From contig JAPDRN010000066.1 of NCBI GenBank assembly GCA_030247855.1, forward strand, positions 124,001-188,000: DNA of 64,000 nucleotides. The letters are read 5' to 3'. The notes under the pieces were generated by a model that saw nothing but the letters and a program-made list of their open reading frames with translations, was not told the origin of the DNA and searched no databases. Numbering within the stretch: the first letter of the stretch is position 1; the number at the start of each line of letters is the position of its first letter. Both the position numbers and the translations under genes were made by a program. Origin of the DNA: Knufia peltigerae (taxonomy: Eukaryota > Ascomycota > Eurotiomycetes > Chaetothyriales > Trichomeriaceae). Positions 11,630-22,352 of this stretch are shown here, one piece after another.

Positions 11630-12850
11630 TAACAGGCAGCCTATCCAAGCAGATCTTCGTCGAAAATGAGTACATTGATCGTAAAAAGGGTAGCAAGCTA
11701 AAGATTCTCAAGCCAGAAGCCGGCAGCGTGGTCGCCGATGATGTCCCCTGTGGCAGGCGAAGAGAACGTCGAGCTGGCTGTTTCATGCACTGAAGGGCCT
11801 TTCCAGCTTGAAGAGCACTGCCGCCTAAGGAATACCGTAAAGTGTTACTCCGGCTTGCAGGCCTAATCGAGCGTCATGCCACAGTCCTCGGGGAGCTTAC
11901 TCGTCTGACCTTGGACTCCATGGCCGCTTTCAATGGATTTGAAGCTAGATTCGCTGTCAATAGTCTTCGCTACTACGTTAGCTGGATCTAGAAGTGCTCT
12001 GGCGAAAGTTTCTCACAATATGACAGATTCTTTAAGATCATTCGGAATGAACCCTTGGGGCTAACGGTAGGTATTGTTCCTTGGAATGGACCATTGTTTA
12101 CAGTCGGGCCTAAAGCAGATCCAGCTTCGGCAACGGGAAACTACTTCATACTCAAGCTGTCGGAGAAGATGTCATTTGCCTCCATCGCAGTTGAGTAGCT
12201 TGCAAGACAAGCTGGCATATCACCCGACATTTTTCAGGTGCTCCCTGGAGATGGAGCCACCGACGCATTCTTCGCCAGCCACATAGGCGTTGGAAAGATC
12301 AGTTTCAACGGGAGTATCCTGATCGGAGGGAAATCCAGGAAATGGCGGCGAGATCGAGCTTCAGGTGTGTAGCACTGAAACTTGGTGGGAAAAGCCACGT
12401 AGTTATCTTCGACCACTGCGACTTGAAGAACGCCGTGAAATGGACTGTGGAGGGTCTCTGCAACTTTTCAGGCCAAGTTTGCGTTGCGGCCAGTAGAGTA
12501 TTTGTCCAGGAAGACGAAAAGGTTTATATGAAGGAATACGTAAACGCTTTACAAGTGAGTGCTGGCAAGGTGGGCAATCCAACCGCAGTTGGTACAGAAT
12601 TCGGACCATTCGCGGATAAGGCACAGTTTGACCGCATTTCGGGCTTCGTTGAACGAGCACAAAAAGGACCATGAGGACCGATTCCTCACTGGCGGTCCAC
12701 AAAACGATGACAACGCACTTCAATCACAGTCCTGCACAACCTAACGTACCCAGAGATATCATATTCACCTGACCGTCTTTGACGGGCCTGTTCTTGACAC
12801 AGAGATATATACTACAGAGATTCGACTAAACGCTTGCGCCAGAGACTGCG
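11630..12850 (+). pseudogene. Aldehyde dehydrogenase pseudogene with stops and frameshifts
   Basis: Fragments in all three frames line up in the order of a whole NAD(P)-aldehyde dehydrogenase. IFVENEYIDRKKGSK and VVADDVPC are N-terminal. LIERHATVLGELTRLTLDS follows in another frame, then RNEPLGLTVGIVPWNGPLF (the Rossmann start). Next come KLGGKSHVVIFDHCDL, where Gly stands at the usual Glu position (LELGGKSP-like), and NFSGQVCVAASRVFVQ with the catalytic Cys. DGPVLDTEIYTTEIR lies near the end. Stop codons appear, for example after SIAVE and YYVSWI, and at least three frame changes are needed, one right after VVADDVPC. Some gaps could be introns, but the stops inside conserved blocks cannot. 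An intact aldehyde dehydrogenase lies at 32849. This copy sits between regulator 1 and the RidA gene, so it probably once belonged to the amine pathway. Confidence 0.88.
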
Positions 12851-13513
12851 TAGCGTGGAAATTCCAAAGCTTGTGCACGTATCAGGCAATATTTCTATCA
12901 TGAGAACTTTGTACCCAGCGAGGTTAGTCCGTGGAGAACAGGAGAGCCTTCGATGCTCGCCTCCGCAGATCCTGAGATTAATTGGAATTGCCCAGTTCGT
13001 TTAGATAAACATAAGAACCCTGTGGTCCGCATTTATCTGCATAGCCCGAAACCAAGACTCTGAGACTTGTTCTGCCGCACCGTGGACTGGACAACAGGTT
13101 GATTCTAAGCGTGATCGTGATCGTGGCGACTTGATGATCTCCACAAGCGCTATGTAGATCTGCGAAGGTACAACAAATCAGGCTGGTCGGATGGAGAATT
13201 TCCCATTTGGGCAAACATGTCGCACTTGCACGTCTACAGGCCGCAATGTTGCTGTCGGACCCTCTACAAAGCTACTGGCCTTACAGGCCTGGGAGTATTT
13301 TGAGCAGTGGAGAACACTACAGCAACCTTTACGCCCGACGTTCTAGGTCCCTCACTTCGCTACTTGAGTCAGACTGTGGTCTAATTCAGCAGATAGACTG
13401 TTTGAATTTCTTGAACTTCTTCAACTTCTTGTATTCTTATTGTGACTTCCTGATTTCACGTCAATACCTATGGTCGGTCTGTATTCTTCGAAAAGTACCC
13501 TCTACGCTCAATC
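12851..13513. other. Intergenic, RidA promoter side
   Basis: About 660 bp with no gene. Just upstream of the RidA start it has a pyrimidine-rich run of CTT-like triplets (about 13400-13445) and an AGATAG site near 13391. Confidence 0.45.
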
Positions 13514-14014
13514 ATGGCCTCTGTACTTGAATCATTTGGTTTCAAGTTCATCAACTATCCTGGCTCCGAAGCATTCTCAGAGGAAGTCCACTGTTCTCAG
13601 GCAGTCATTGTTCCGCCACATGCCCGAACTGTGACCTTGTCAGGCCAGGTCGGAGTTCTCGCAGATGGCTCGATCCCGAACGACTTGACCACCGAGCTGG
13701 ACCTTTGCTTCCAGAATGTCAAGAAGGCTCTGATCGCAGCGGGCCTGGGTGAAAATGCGTGTGAATACATCTACGATGTACGCCCGGCTGAAAGTCTCCT
13801 TCCGAACTCCCAATTTGCTAACAGTTTGACCCAGGCTACATTCTATTTCAAAGACCAAGATCGTGTCACTGCTTGCATTGTCGACATCATGAAGAATTAT
13901 TTTGGAAACACCCGCCCCGCAGTCCTCGGTTTCGAAGCTGGCAAGCTTGCTTTTCCGGATTCTCACGTCGAGATGAAGGTCACCGCATTTGTTCCTCCAC
14001 AGGCACGATTATGA
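13514..14014 (+). CDS. RidA/YjgF-family imine deaminase-like protein
   Basis: The open frame is 166 codons, but 13778-13834 looks like a 57-nt intron: it starts GTACGC, has a GCTAAC branch-like site and ends CCCAG. Removing it keeps the frame and joins CEYIYD to ATFYFKDQDRV, giving 147 aa as expected for the family. The NTRPAVLGF block carries the Arg that binds the substrate carboxylate in RidA, and HVEMKVTAF carries the conserved Glu near the C-terminus. RidA proteins hydrolyse reactive 2-imino acids to 2-oxo acids, which fits a neighbourhood of two amine oxidases. The last three residues are ARL, a good type 1 peroxisomal signal. Two exons, 13514-13777 and 13835-14014, are the best model; the unspliced reading is possible. 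Confidence 0.85.
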   Translation: MASVLESFGFKFINYPGSEAFSEEVHCSQAVIVPPHARTVTLSGQVGVLADGSIPNDLTTELDLCFQNVKKALIAAGLGENACEYIYDVRPAESLLPNSQFANSLTQATFYFKDQDRVTACIVDIMKNYFGNTRPAVLGFEAGKLAFPDSHVEMKVTAFVPPQARL

Positions 14015-14708
14015 ATGAATGGATCTAGATTGGTATATCTCGGTAGCGATTTACCACCCTGATACTGATGTAGGCAGCCGTGAGATACTGAGATTATACA
14101 GATAAATCTCTCTGTATGATGTAGCTTCCGCAGTAAAGACTTGAAAGAAGGGCCAGCAGTTGGTGACGTCTCGCTTTTGAGTCGTTCGTCGAAGATGTAC
14201 AAAGATATCTTATGGTCTCTTTGCCCGAGCTCGAGAATCCGCCTAGATTTGTGTTGATCACTCCTAAACCACCACTGGCATTCCTTCCACTCGCCATAAC
14301 TTTTAGCAATAACTTCGTAGAGCCGTTTATTTTCACCACAGCAGTTGTGGATCCGCTCTGGCTGAGATCGTCATCTCATTTTGTGGTAGACACTCTGCAC
14401 AGGTACTATGAAGAGTGGTCATGTTTAGTGGAAGGTGGAAATGTGGAACAAGACCGGAAATTGACAAACAAGGCCACGGTTTCATGCTGAATTGAAGTAT
14501 CGATTGGAATCAAACCCGTGGACTATTGAATACAGTACATCGGGTATAGAGGACCACTAACTTTGACAACAATTTCAGAGTCAGTGGGTGCGGTATAATC
14601 GGTGTACGGACTTACAAACACGACCAAAGTTTATAGTGTTCAATGAGCAAACAGCGAATTTGATTAACCAGTTTCGCTATGCGGAGTGACGTCTGTCGAC
14701 TTTCTGCC
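14015..14708. other. Convergent intergenic region
   Basis: About 690 bp between the ends of the RidA gene and the permease pseudogene. Only short frames without motifs are visible. Confidence 0.55.
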
Positions 14709-15880
14709 TTAGTGACGGATGTGGATCTCACAGCCCTCCAATATCGCCGTGATTTTTGGACCACGGTATGTCTTGTGGCCCCAAAGGGTGAACCAGAAAG
14801 CGCCCATGATTAAGGTCGATCCGAGAATAACCACCGTGTAGTTCATGTTGGCGGTGCGGACTGGGCGTACGAAAGGCAACTCGAAAAAAATCACCATAAA
14901 AAGGATGCACGCGCATGAGATGAGATTGGCAGCCCAGCCCAAGGCTCCGTTTAGACGGAATCTTCCTTGCAGTATAGCCTCTCTGCGCTGGAACATATTA
15001 AGGGCCAAGGGGTTAGCGTACACAAAATTGTTGAGAATAATTGGAGGAATTCCGAGCTTGGAATTTGCATTTGCCAGCCTTTTCGAGAATGGGAGTCCAT
15101 TATCTCTAGCAAAAGCTCTGTTCAACCGAACCGTTGCAATGAAGATATCGAAGAAGGCGGGAACGGCAGCAATAAACACGATCAAGGTGAGGGCGGACAC
15201 TAACACCAGGAGAATGAAGATCTCGAAGACGACAAAGATCATCCAGCGCTGAGAGGTCTCTGTCAGCGAACGATTGCCAGTAATGAGAAGTCGAAAAGGC
15301 CTACCTCGATCTCCAAAGTCTGGTTGCCAAGTTTGCAAACACCATAACAAATTGGGTATTGAAGAGACATGATCCAGCGATGGTGGTGATCCAAGCGACT
15401 AGATTCAGCAATCCGGTAATATGACCGAGAGGCGCCATCAGATGCCTCGGCGAAATGACGGCCACCCAGTAGTATGCCCCAGCGGATGTAGGGTAGGCAC
15501 TGGCAACTTCACCTTAGGACAAGGCCAGGAACAGGGCAACGACGCTGATGAGGATCCAGCCATGTATGGTCGTGGAAGTTCCTCCGGAGGCGATGCCAGC
15601 CCAGGAGATCAGTCACCAAGTCTTATTTCTTCTAGGCTTGGGCGCTGAGTGAGTCAACTTTACCTGCGACGAGAGATCCTCCAACTGCACCCCAGGAATT
15701 GCAGGTGATGATTGCAACGGCCGTCAATGCTAAGGGCGAGTAGGCCAGGGTTGGACCCAAACTCCACAAGCTTGGTGTCGGCCTCATTGATAGACTGGAG
15801 AGCCTTCGGTGTGGTTGTTCGATTTCAACTATGATCGAGCCGGCACCAGTTGAAGTGCAAGAAAAGGTTAGGGAGAAAGA
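14709..15880 (-). pseudogene. APC-family amino acid/GABA-type permease pseudogene
   Basis: Minus-strand pieces follow permease order. LAYSPLALTAVAIITCNSW is the first membrane segment, then after an intron GTSTTIHGWILISVVALFLA, EVASAYPTSAGAYYW and the C-terminal half with VPAFFDIFIATVRLNRAFARDNG. The frame reads LALS-stop-GEVAS, where relatives have Leu (a TTA to TAA change would explain it). A second lesion near 15345 shifts the frame between FNTQFVM and LQTWQPDF. A 45-nt intron then restores ETSQRWMIF. Family members import amino acids, GABA or choline. Its place between the RidA gene and amine oxidase 2 suggests the cluster's original importer; an intact permease of another subfamily lies at 22353. 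Confidence 0.82.
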
Positions 15881-16624
15881 AATGGGGAGGATGGTCAGAG
15901 AGCCACCGTCCACAACCGTGGAATATCAGTCCAAGACCAACAGCCTTTTGTAAACGGTTCTCGTCGACGTGCTCAACAAGAAACTTTGGGCGACGGTGGT
16001 GTACAGTAGGTCAGATAGACGAGAGCGAACACCCCTGGAAGACAGCGGTTCCACGCTGAAAAAGGAACCTTCCAGCCCGCAGACTCCTATTGGCCACTTC
16101 CCTGCTGATTGGCTTTGTGCTAGCTGTTAGCGTGCAGCCCACTAGCTGGCGATGTGCGGAGAAGCCAATCCGCGGCAATCTGGGTTTGGGGGAGTAATGC
16201 AGCGGCCCGCGTCTGCCTCAGTCTGGTCTTTGCAGCGGCTGCGCTCCTTTCTTGGGCCACAAAGCATCTATTGACCGGTTCGCGAACTCAACTAAACTTT
16301 CCAACGTCTGGCATACACTCTTAAGGACCACTTCCAAGGAAATGTATGGCCTAGTGATAAGAATGTTTACCGTGGATGTCCAGGTGTCGCCAATGAATAG
16401 TGGATCTCTCCAAGGCTGGCGAAGGCCATAACCACAAATATCCACTTCGTGTCTGGCAGGGTTGTGCAGTAAGCGCCGTCGGGTTCGAACTGCCTGTTGT
16501 GGGACTGCTCACAATCGTGATCGCGACCACGCCTGACTTCTAAGTGCGTTTCCAGGGTTTTAAATATGACCCAGATTAGCACACAACTTCGGGACTTCAC
16601 AGTTCCAGAGCCATCCTTACCATC
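15881..16624. promoter_or_regulatory. Upstream region of amine oxidase 2
   Basis: About 740 bp between the decayed permease, which points left, and amine oxidase 2. TGATAA at 16355-16360 lies about 265 bp before the start codon, a plausible GATA-factor site. No other feature is supported. Confidence 0.35.
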
Positions 16625-18124
16625 ATGAGCATACCGCGATCTCAGGACGGCGTTCACTTTTCCGTGCAAACCTCCACGGTGCAAAGAGGCCTCCCTACTA
16701 TTGGCTATAAGACTTCTTCGAAGGAAATTCCTTCGGACAAAGTTTACGATGTGGTGGTGCTAGGTGCTGGCTACACTGGGCTGATTGCCGCACGAGATGT
16801 CGCAGAGGCTGGAGCGAGTGTCTTGCTGGTGGAAGGGCGAGATCGAGTTGGTGGACGAACTTGGACGTGCGAGATGATGGGCAACAAGTTTGAGATGGGT
16901 GGCGAATGGGTTCACTGGATTCATCCGCACATCTGGAGCGAGCTTAGCCGGTATGGCCTCACAGAGCCTAAAGATTTCTTGACGACCCAGGGTAGCGCCG
17001 CAGCAGAGTTTTGCTCCCTCCATAAAAACAACCCCACCCCGGGTCCGACCAAGTTCTTAGACCGGGAAACAGTCGAGCAGAGGATGGAACAGGTCACGAA
17101 GGCATTCTTTGACATCGACGGACAAGGGGGGACAACTATCTTCCCCTGGCCTTACGAGCCTCTCTCGAACTTGGAGGCCGTCAAAAAATACGACTCTCTT
17201 ACGGTCAGAGAACGTCTGAACCAACTTGTGGACTTCTCCAAGGAGGATCTGATGTACTTATACTCCAATCTGGTGGTTTTCGGATCGACGCCGCCAGAAG
17301 AGGCCTCTTTCCTGGCAATACTGCGATACTATGCTTTGGCTGGTTATAGTTGGAGCAGACTACTAGAGGTGTCTGATCACTTCAAGCTGACTATTGGCCA
17401 CTCTGGTATGGCGAACCTTATCTTTGATGATTTCGCCGTCACCGGGGATTCAATCTTTGGGGATCCAGTACGCGCTGTTGATTCTCAGCCTGGCTCAGTA
17501 ACAATGGCGTTACAATCGGGCAAAATGGTTCGATCCAAGCGTATCATTTGCACTTTGCCGCTCCACTGTCTGAGCGACGTGGATTTTCAGCCTCCTCTTC
17601 CCAGCCAATTCACTTCACGACATCCAAACTACGGCGGAAAAGTCCACATCCACATCGATAGCAAGATCCCGTACTGGTGTGGCTTTGGCGAGCCTGGCGC
17701 TCCGGTTGATTGTCTGTTGACAGATCGGTACTCAGATATGGAAGGTACCTTTCTGACTGGTTTCCCCGGTGGCTGGGCCAAGCGGGCAGGGCGACAGGTC
17801 GTGGACGATCCGGAAAGGTTTCTACAAGCTACCTTCAAGTCCTATTTTCCTTCCGAATGGGCCAGTAAGCCTACTGACCTTATTTGGCATGACTGGAATA
17901 CGGACCCATTTTCCAATGGACAATGGGGAGCTTGGGGGGCAGGGCAACTTACCACCGATTTCAAAACCCTGTCAGAGTCAGCCTACATAAGTAACGAAGT
18001 GATCTTGGCGAACTCAGACTGGGCTAGAGGATGGACAGGCTGGGTAGATGGAGCTGCGGAGGAGGGTAAACGTGCAGCAGCTCATGTCGTGCGCCAAATA
18101 CGACGCGAACGAGCCAAGAAATGA
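16625..18124 (+). CDS. Flavin-containing amine oxidase 2
   Basis: Single exon, 499 aa, starting at the first ATG (MSIPRSQDGVHFSVQ). The nucleotide-binding fold VVVLGAGYTGLIAARD (residues 44-59) leads to LLVEGRDRVGGRTW, then EMGGEWVHWIHPHIWSE and the C-terminal GWTGWVDGAAEEGKRAA loop. It matches amine oxidase 1 along its whole length, including GSTPPEEASFLAILRYYALA and LIWHDWN, so the two are paralogues at clearly less than 70 percent identity by eye. The tail (RRERAKK) has no peroxisomal signal, unlike the weak one on copy 1; the two enzymes may differ in location or substrate. It should oxidise a primary amine with release of H2O2. Substrate unknown. Confidence 0.92.
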   Translation: MSIPRSQDGVHFSVQTSTVQRGLPTIGYKTSSKEIPSDKVYDVVVLGAGYTGLIAARDVAEAGASVLLVEGRDRVGGRTWTCEMMGNKFEMGGEWVHWIHPHIWSELSRYGLTEPKDFLTTQGSAAAEFCSLHKNNPTPGPTKFLDRETVEQRMEQVTKAFFDIDGQGGTTIFPWPYEPLSNLEAVKKYDSLTVRERLNQLVDFSKEDLMYLYSNLVVFGSTPPEEASFLAILRYYALAGYSWSRLLEVSDHFKLTIGHSGMANLIFDDFAVTGDSIFGDPVRAVDSQPGSVTMALQSGKMVRSKRIICTLPLHCLSDVDFQPPLPSQFTSRHPNYGGKVHIHIDSKIPYWCGFGEPGAPVDCLLTDRYSDMEGTFLTGFPGGWAKRAGRQVVDDPERFLQATFKSYFPSEWASKPTDLIWHDWNTDPFSNGQWGAWGAGQLTTDFKTLSESAYISNEVILANSDWARGWTGWVDGAAEEGKRAAAHVVRQIRRERAKK

Positions 18125-20296
18125 TATAAGCTTTGTGGACTTGGGCCAGATATACTGTAGCACAAGGAGTGAAACACCGAAATTTGTTCAAACTATAGTA
18201 TCGTTGCCTAGGGAGCTTGGATCTGACCGTACTGAGCTAAATAGACAAGCGAAAGAAGTAAAAGGGACTTAATAATATACCATGAGCAGTTACAGCTTGA
18301 GTATAAGTCTGTGTATATGAAGACGTTCATAACTGGGCCCCCAAGTTCTAAGTTTTCGGCGTTTCGAATCTCGAAAGAGCCATACTCCGAAATATAACCC
18401 GACACCTAAGAAACATATAAATTTAAAGTTGCAAGAACTTTCTTGGCTCCGAATAGAATCTAGGTGATTACCACTTTGTGGCTAATAGAAATTGATTGAG
18501 CTATTGCAATATCCGAGCACCTCACGACTATTCGTGAATGATACAGTTGCATTCGATTAGAAAACCAATAATTTTGAAGCTATAGCCAGCTGGCTCGCGA
18601 GCTTTGGTCTATCCGTCTACAACAGACATAATATACTGCAACACTGCAACATCGATTCTCTGATTTCTAGGGACGTTGAACAGAGACGTCGACTCATCGG
18701 CTAGAGTAACTGCTGAAATCTAGCCCCATATCCACAATCAAACAAAGTCTTGCTCAAAATGAGGTTACAGCTGAATGCCAGAGTCCTTACGGCTTGGCAT
18801 AGTTGTCCCTTTCTGACCTTGCAATATCTCATTTAAACGCATTTTCAACTTTGGAGAATGCTGAGACGAAGCTTAGAAAAGCGAACCATGTCATTAAGTG
18901 CCGTTGGGATCCCTTGTCTGGCCTCTTGGTTTTGAATCTTGGCATCCTCAGGTCGGCAAAGAGAAACTACTTTTATTGAGAGGTCGCTCAGAGCCCAAGA
19001 TTTTGGCGAATAAATCTGGTTTATCTGTCCGTTCTCGCTGTCATCTCAGAACCATCTCTCGTATATCTCGTTTTGCAGGGGCATGAGATGGCCATTCAAC
19101 AGACTCAGAGAAGAGCCACTGACAGGTATGTGGCAGAGTAAGTGTAACTATTCTGCTGCAAGCTGTTGTCGGCCGATTGACGGCAACCCCTTGTTCAACT
19201 CCAAATACGCACTTGACTTGGTTATATCTGAAAGCTTGCTATAGCTTCACGTCGATCTGTGGATAATCATGGCAAGGGCATCGATTTCTCACCTTCAAGT
19301 GTGCCTAATGTGGCTGTCAGGTCCCAGTTTGGACAGCAATCAAAACTGAAACTGTCCAGTATCCGTTCAGACTCGGGCCCAAGACGATCACTGATCAGCG
19401 AATTGGGCTGCGACGGAGGAGTCGGTGATGGAGGCGGAGCATTTCTATCATGGGATTTGGACCACGTATCTCCGGATACATTTTGTGCTTGAGAAAGAAC
19501 CGAATCGTTCAAGATTGTTCCAGACTTGTGCCGCCACCACCAGAAACAGTCGAACATGACACTCATGGCCTATCAAACGCTTCAGAACTTGGCTTTGATG
19601 CAGGGTCGGCAGATGAGTCTACAAACCTGCTGCGTAGGCTTGAAGTCAGGCTGCGCTGATAGCGTCTGGGTGTTTGAACACGCTGTTCCTTGACCATAGG
19701 TGGGTGAATATTACACTCGTCATTCGTGTGCCGTATTGTATCAGACAAGCAAACAGACAAACACAAAATTGGAGTAGATTTCACGCAATCTCCAGGACTT
19801 TCACAAAGTGACTATCTTTATATGGTATGTTTCTTGAATCGGGATCGCTTTCTTGTTGTTGGTACTGAGAAAATGAACTTCTAGCCTCGGGTACTGGTCC
19901 CACATCAGCGCCGCCCCTCGAAGAAATTTTCGTTTTCGGAACGGAATCAGCCAAGTCGTTACTGATAAGGCCGTGCCGGAAGTGGCAATAGCAACTTGGT
20001 TCCATCGATCCCTTCGTACTCCGTATACTGGGCCTCTTTTCGGCTAGCAAGAGAGACGCCCAATCGACCTTCGGGATGGGCTTCTCCGTCGTGGACATAC
20101 ACGTCACAAGTGACCGACATACATAATCACTTCATTGGATAATTTCGAACAATCCATGGCAGGGCGAAACGTAATATAAAGTCATTTCGGGCACAGAACC
20201 GGGGTACAATACGCGAATTCTCAGTACGAAGTCATCTCGAGCACACTGCGACGCGAACTTTGACCAATGGGCTTAGTATATACCGTAAACAATGGA
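18125..20296. other. Gene-poor stretch
   Basis: About 2.2 kb without a recognisable gene. A 99-codon minus-strand frame at 19267-19566 and its plus-strand shadows lack family motifs. No repeat structure was noticed. Confidence 0.5.
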
Positions 20297-21413
20297 CTAG
20301 TACGTGGCTGGTGTGACACTCAGGCGACCACCGTCTGTTATCACACAGCTGCCATTGCAATAGGCTCCTGCTCGCGAGGCCAGATACAGCAAAGGTCCCA
20401 TAATGTCCTCTGGCTGCCCTGCACGCTCGGCAGGGATTTGTTCCACTGGGAAAGAGCCTTCTTCTGCTGGATTTTGGTCTTTGATCAGGGTAGTAGTGAG
20501 GTCCGTTGGAAATACTGAGTATTATCAGACCCGGGTTAGTCCTGATATCTTAGAAAAGGCAGGCAAGAATACTTACAGCCTGGACATAATACATTTGCTC
20601 TGATTCTATATGGCACCAAGTATGTGGCCAGAATTTTCATCAACATGGTCGTGGCAGCCTTGCTTGTACCATAGGCAAAACCTGCCGTAATTTTCCTGTT
20701 AAAGCTTCCAATGCTGCTGGTGGCAATGACCTGACTCCTTCCTCCTTGGTACGCTGATCGCTTGTTCCCTTCGTCTAACAGCCCAAGGAAAGCAATAGTC
20801 GTGTAAAAAACCGCTGTACAATTGACGTGGTATGTATTGGTAAAATCTTCCATCGGAATGGTGAACAAAGTCTCCTGTATTTCTGCGATGCTTGATCCTT
20901 GAGCAACGTTGCCCGAAGGGCCTGCAATACCAGAGTTCGCCACAAGAAGATCTATGTATGCTGCGTCACTCGCGATGAATGCTGCCGCCGATCGTAAGTT
21001 TTGTCTATCTGTTACATCACATTCCAGCGGAATGACACAGTCCAAGCCCTGATTCTGTTAGAAACTGAAAAGGAAAAGACGCACTGGTGAGGAGCCTGAA
21101 GTAGGCATGTTGCACTTACAATCTTGCCGACTGCGTCGTCCAGGACTTGCTTCCTCCGCCCAAGAATATAGACTCTTTTTGCGCCATTCTCGGCCAATGC
21201 CTGAGCCATGAAAAGCCCAAGGCCTGTACATGATCAGGGTCAAACTTCAATGAATCAGATAGAACAGCAGTAGTGACGAGTGATGAAAGAAGGGATCTTG
21301 GAGGAGCACGCCCCATTGCCATGCACATCGGACTTACCACTTCCTCCGCCCGTGACAACGGCAACAATTCCATTGACATTGAACAACAGATTGACTTGGC
21401 TCGTTTGACCCAT
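20297..21413 (-). CDS. Short-chain dehydrogenase/reductase 1
   Basis: Four exons on the minus strand: 21338-21413, 21120-21223, 20577-21054 and 20297-20514, giving 291 aa. All junctions are GT-AG and keep frame. The cofactor motif VVTGGGSGLG is built across the first junction. LVANSGIAG is the NNAG-like segment, ATSSIGS holds the catalytic Ser, and YGTSK is the YxxxK motif. The last exon ends GPLLYLASRAGAYCNGS...TDGGRLS, typical of fungal classical SDRs, which oxidise or reduce secondary alcohols or carbonyls with NAD(P). It is divergent from the YAT permease across about 940 bp. The start ATG (21413) directly precedes the LFNVNGIVAVVTG segment. Substrate unknown. Confidence 0.88.
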
Positions 21414-22352
21414 TGCTGCAATCAGGGTTCCAGGGAAAGATTAAAACAAACCTGATAAGGCGTCTAGTGACGGATAGCGAAAGGGTGTTTAAAGTGCTAC
21501 AGAGTATTTACCTTGTCGACATGGCATCATGTGGAAATGACATTTCTCCGCCTGCGTACGCCATCAAATCAGTCCACTGAATGCAAGATATTTAGTCGTT
21601 GAACGCAGGTCAAGCGCAGCCATCGAGACGGCAAAAGTTTCAGCGGCCATACCTCCCTTCCCTTGATAACTTCGGAAATGCTTTCCACTTTCAGCGCTAC
21701 AATATATCCTCTTTGGCACGTTTCCCTCCCCTCCTGCTCTCACCTCGTCTCCGAATACCTCGCTTATTTGCTGCAAGGAAGAGCGAGCAGTGCTTGGACT
21801 TCCCACATAGTAGTCAAATATGGCCGAAAGGTACCGCGGGCTTATGTTTTGGGTCTCGACCTCAACGTCTTTGACCCGCGATTCGAGAGCAAAGTCAACC
21901 GACTTATCTGCTCGCTAGGACGACGAATTAGAACGCGAGCTATCTGTTGGAACGGGTCAAGTTGGGTTACAGATACGGAGGCGCCTGAAGAAATGCACCC
22001 CAGTTTTCGGGGTTGGCGTTCGGAAAGGGTAACCCAAGACTTGACGGTCAGGATTTAGTGGCAATGAAGTTCTCCGCAGTCCACCTCATCCCTTCAGAAG
22101 TAGAAAGTGAATCCGGGAGACTCTGCCGCAATTTGAACCCGCAATTCAGAAACGTCTATCCATCTGCAGGCAGCTATCCTTCATAGTTCAATGCTCACAG
22201 TGGTCCGTTTCCGCTAAATGGCTGCATATTGATAAGTAAGTCGTTATCTAGGCTCGTGGCGAGGGCTTTGTTTTCGATAAAGTACTTGTCGATTCCGAAC
22301 CCTGAACCCATGAACTTCGCAACTTCACTGAAAGCACTCCACAAAGCCCAAA
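21414..22352. promoter_or_regulatory. Divergent promoter, SDR 1 / YAT permease
   Basis: About 940 bp. TGATAA occurs at 21453-21458, 21664-21669 and 22230-22235, and CGATAA at 22275-22280. HGATAR by chance would give about three in this length, so the total is only slightly high, but three perfect TGATAA cores are more than expected. Nitrogen control of an amino acid permease would fit. Confidence 0.4.

Noticed and set aside
19267..19659. Overlapping 99-codon minus and 69-codon plus frames
   Set aside because: They overlap as antisense shadows of each other and neither shows motifs.
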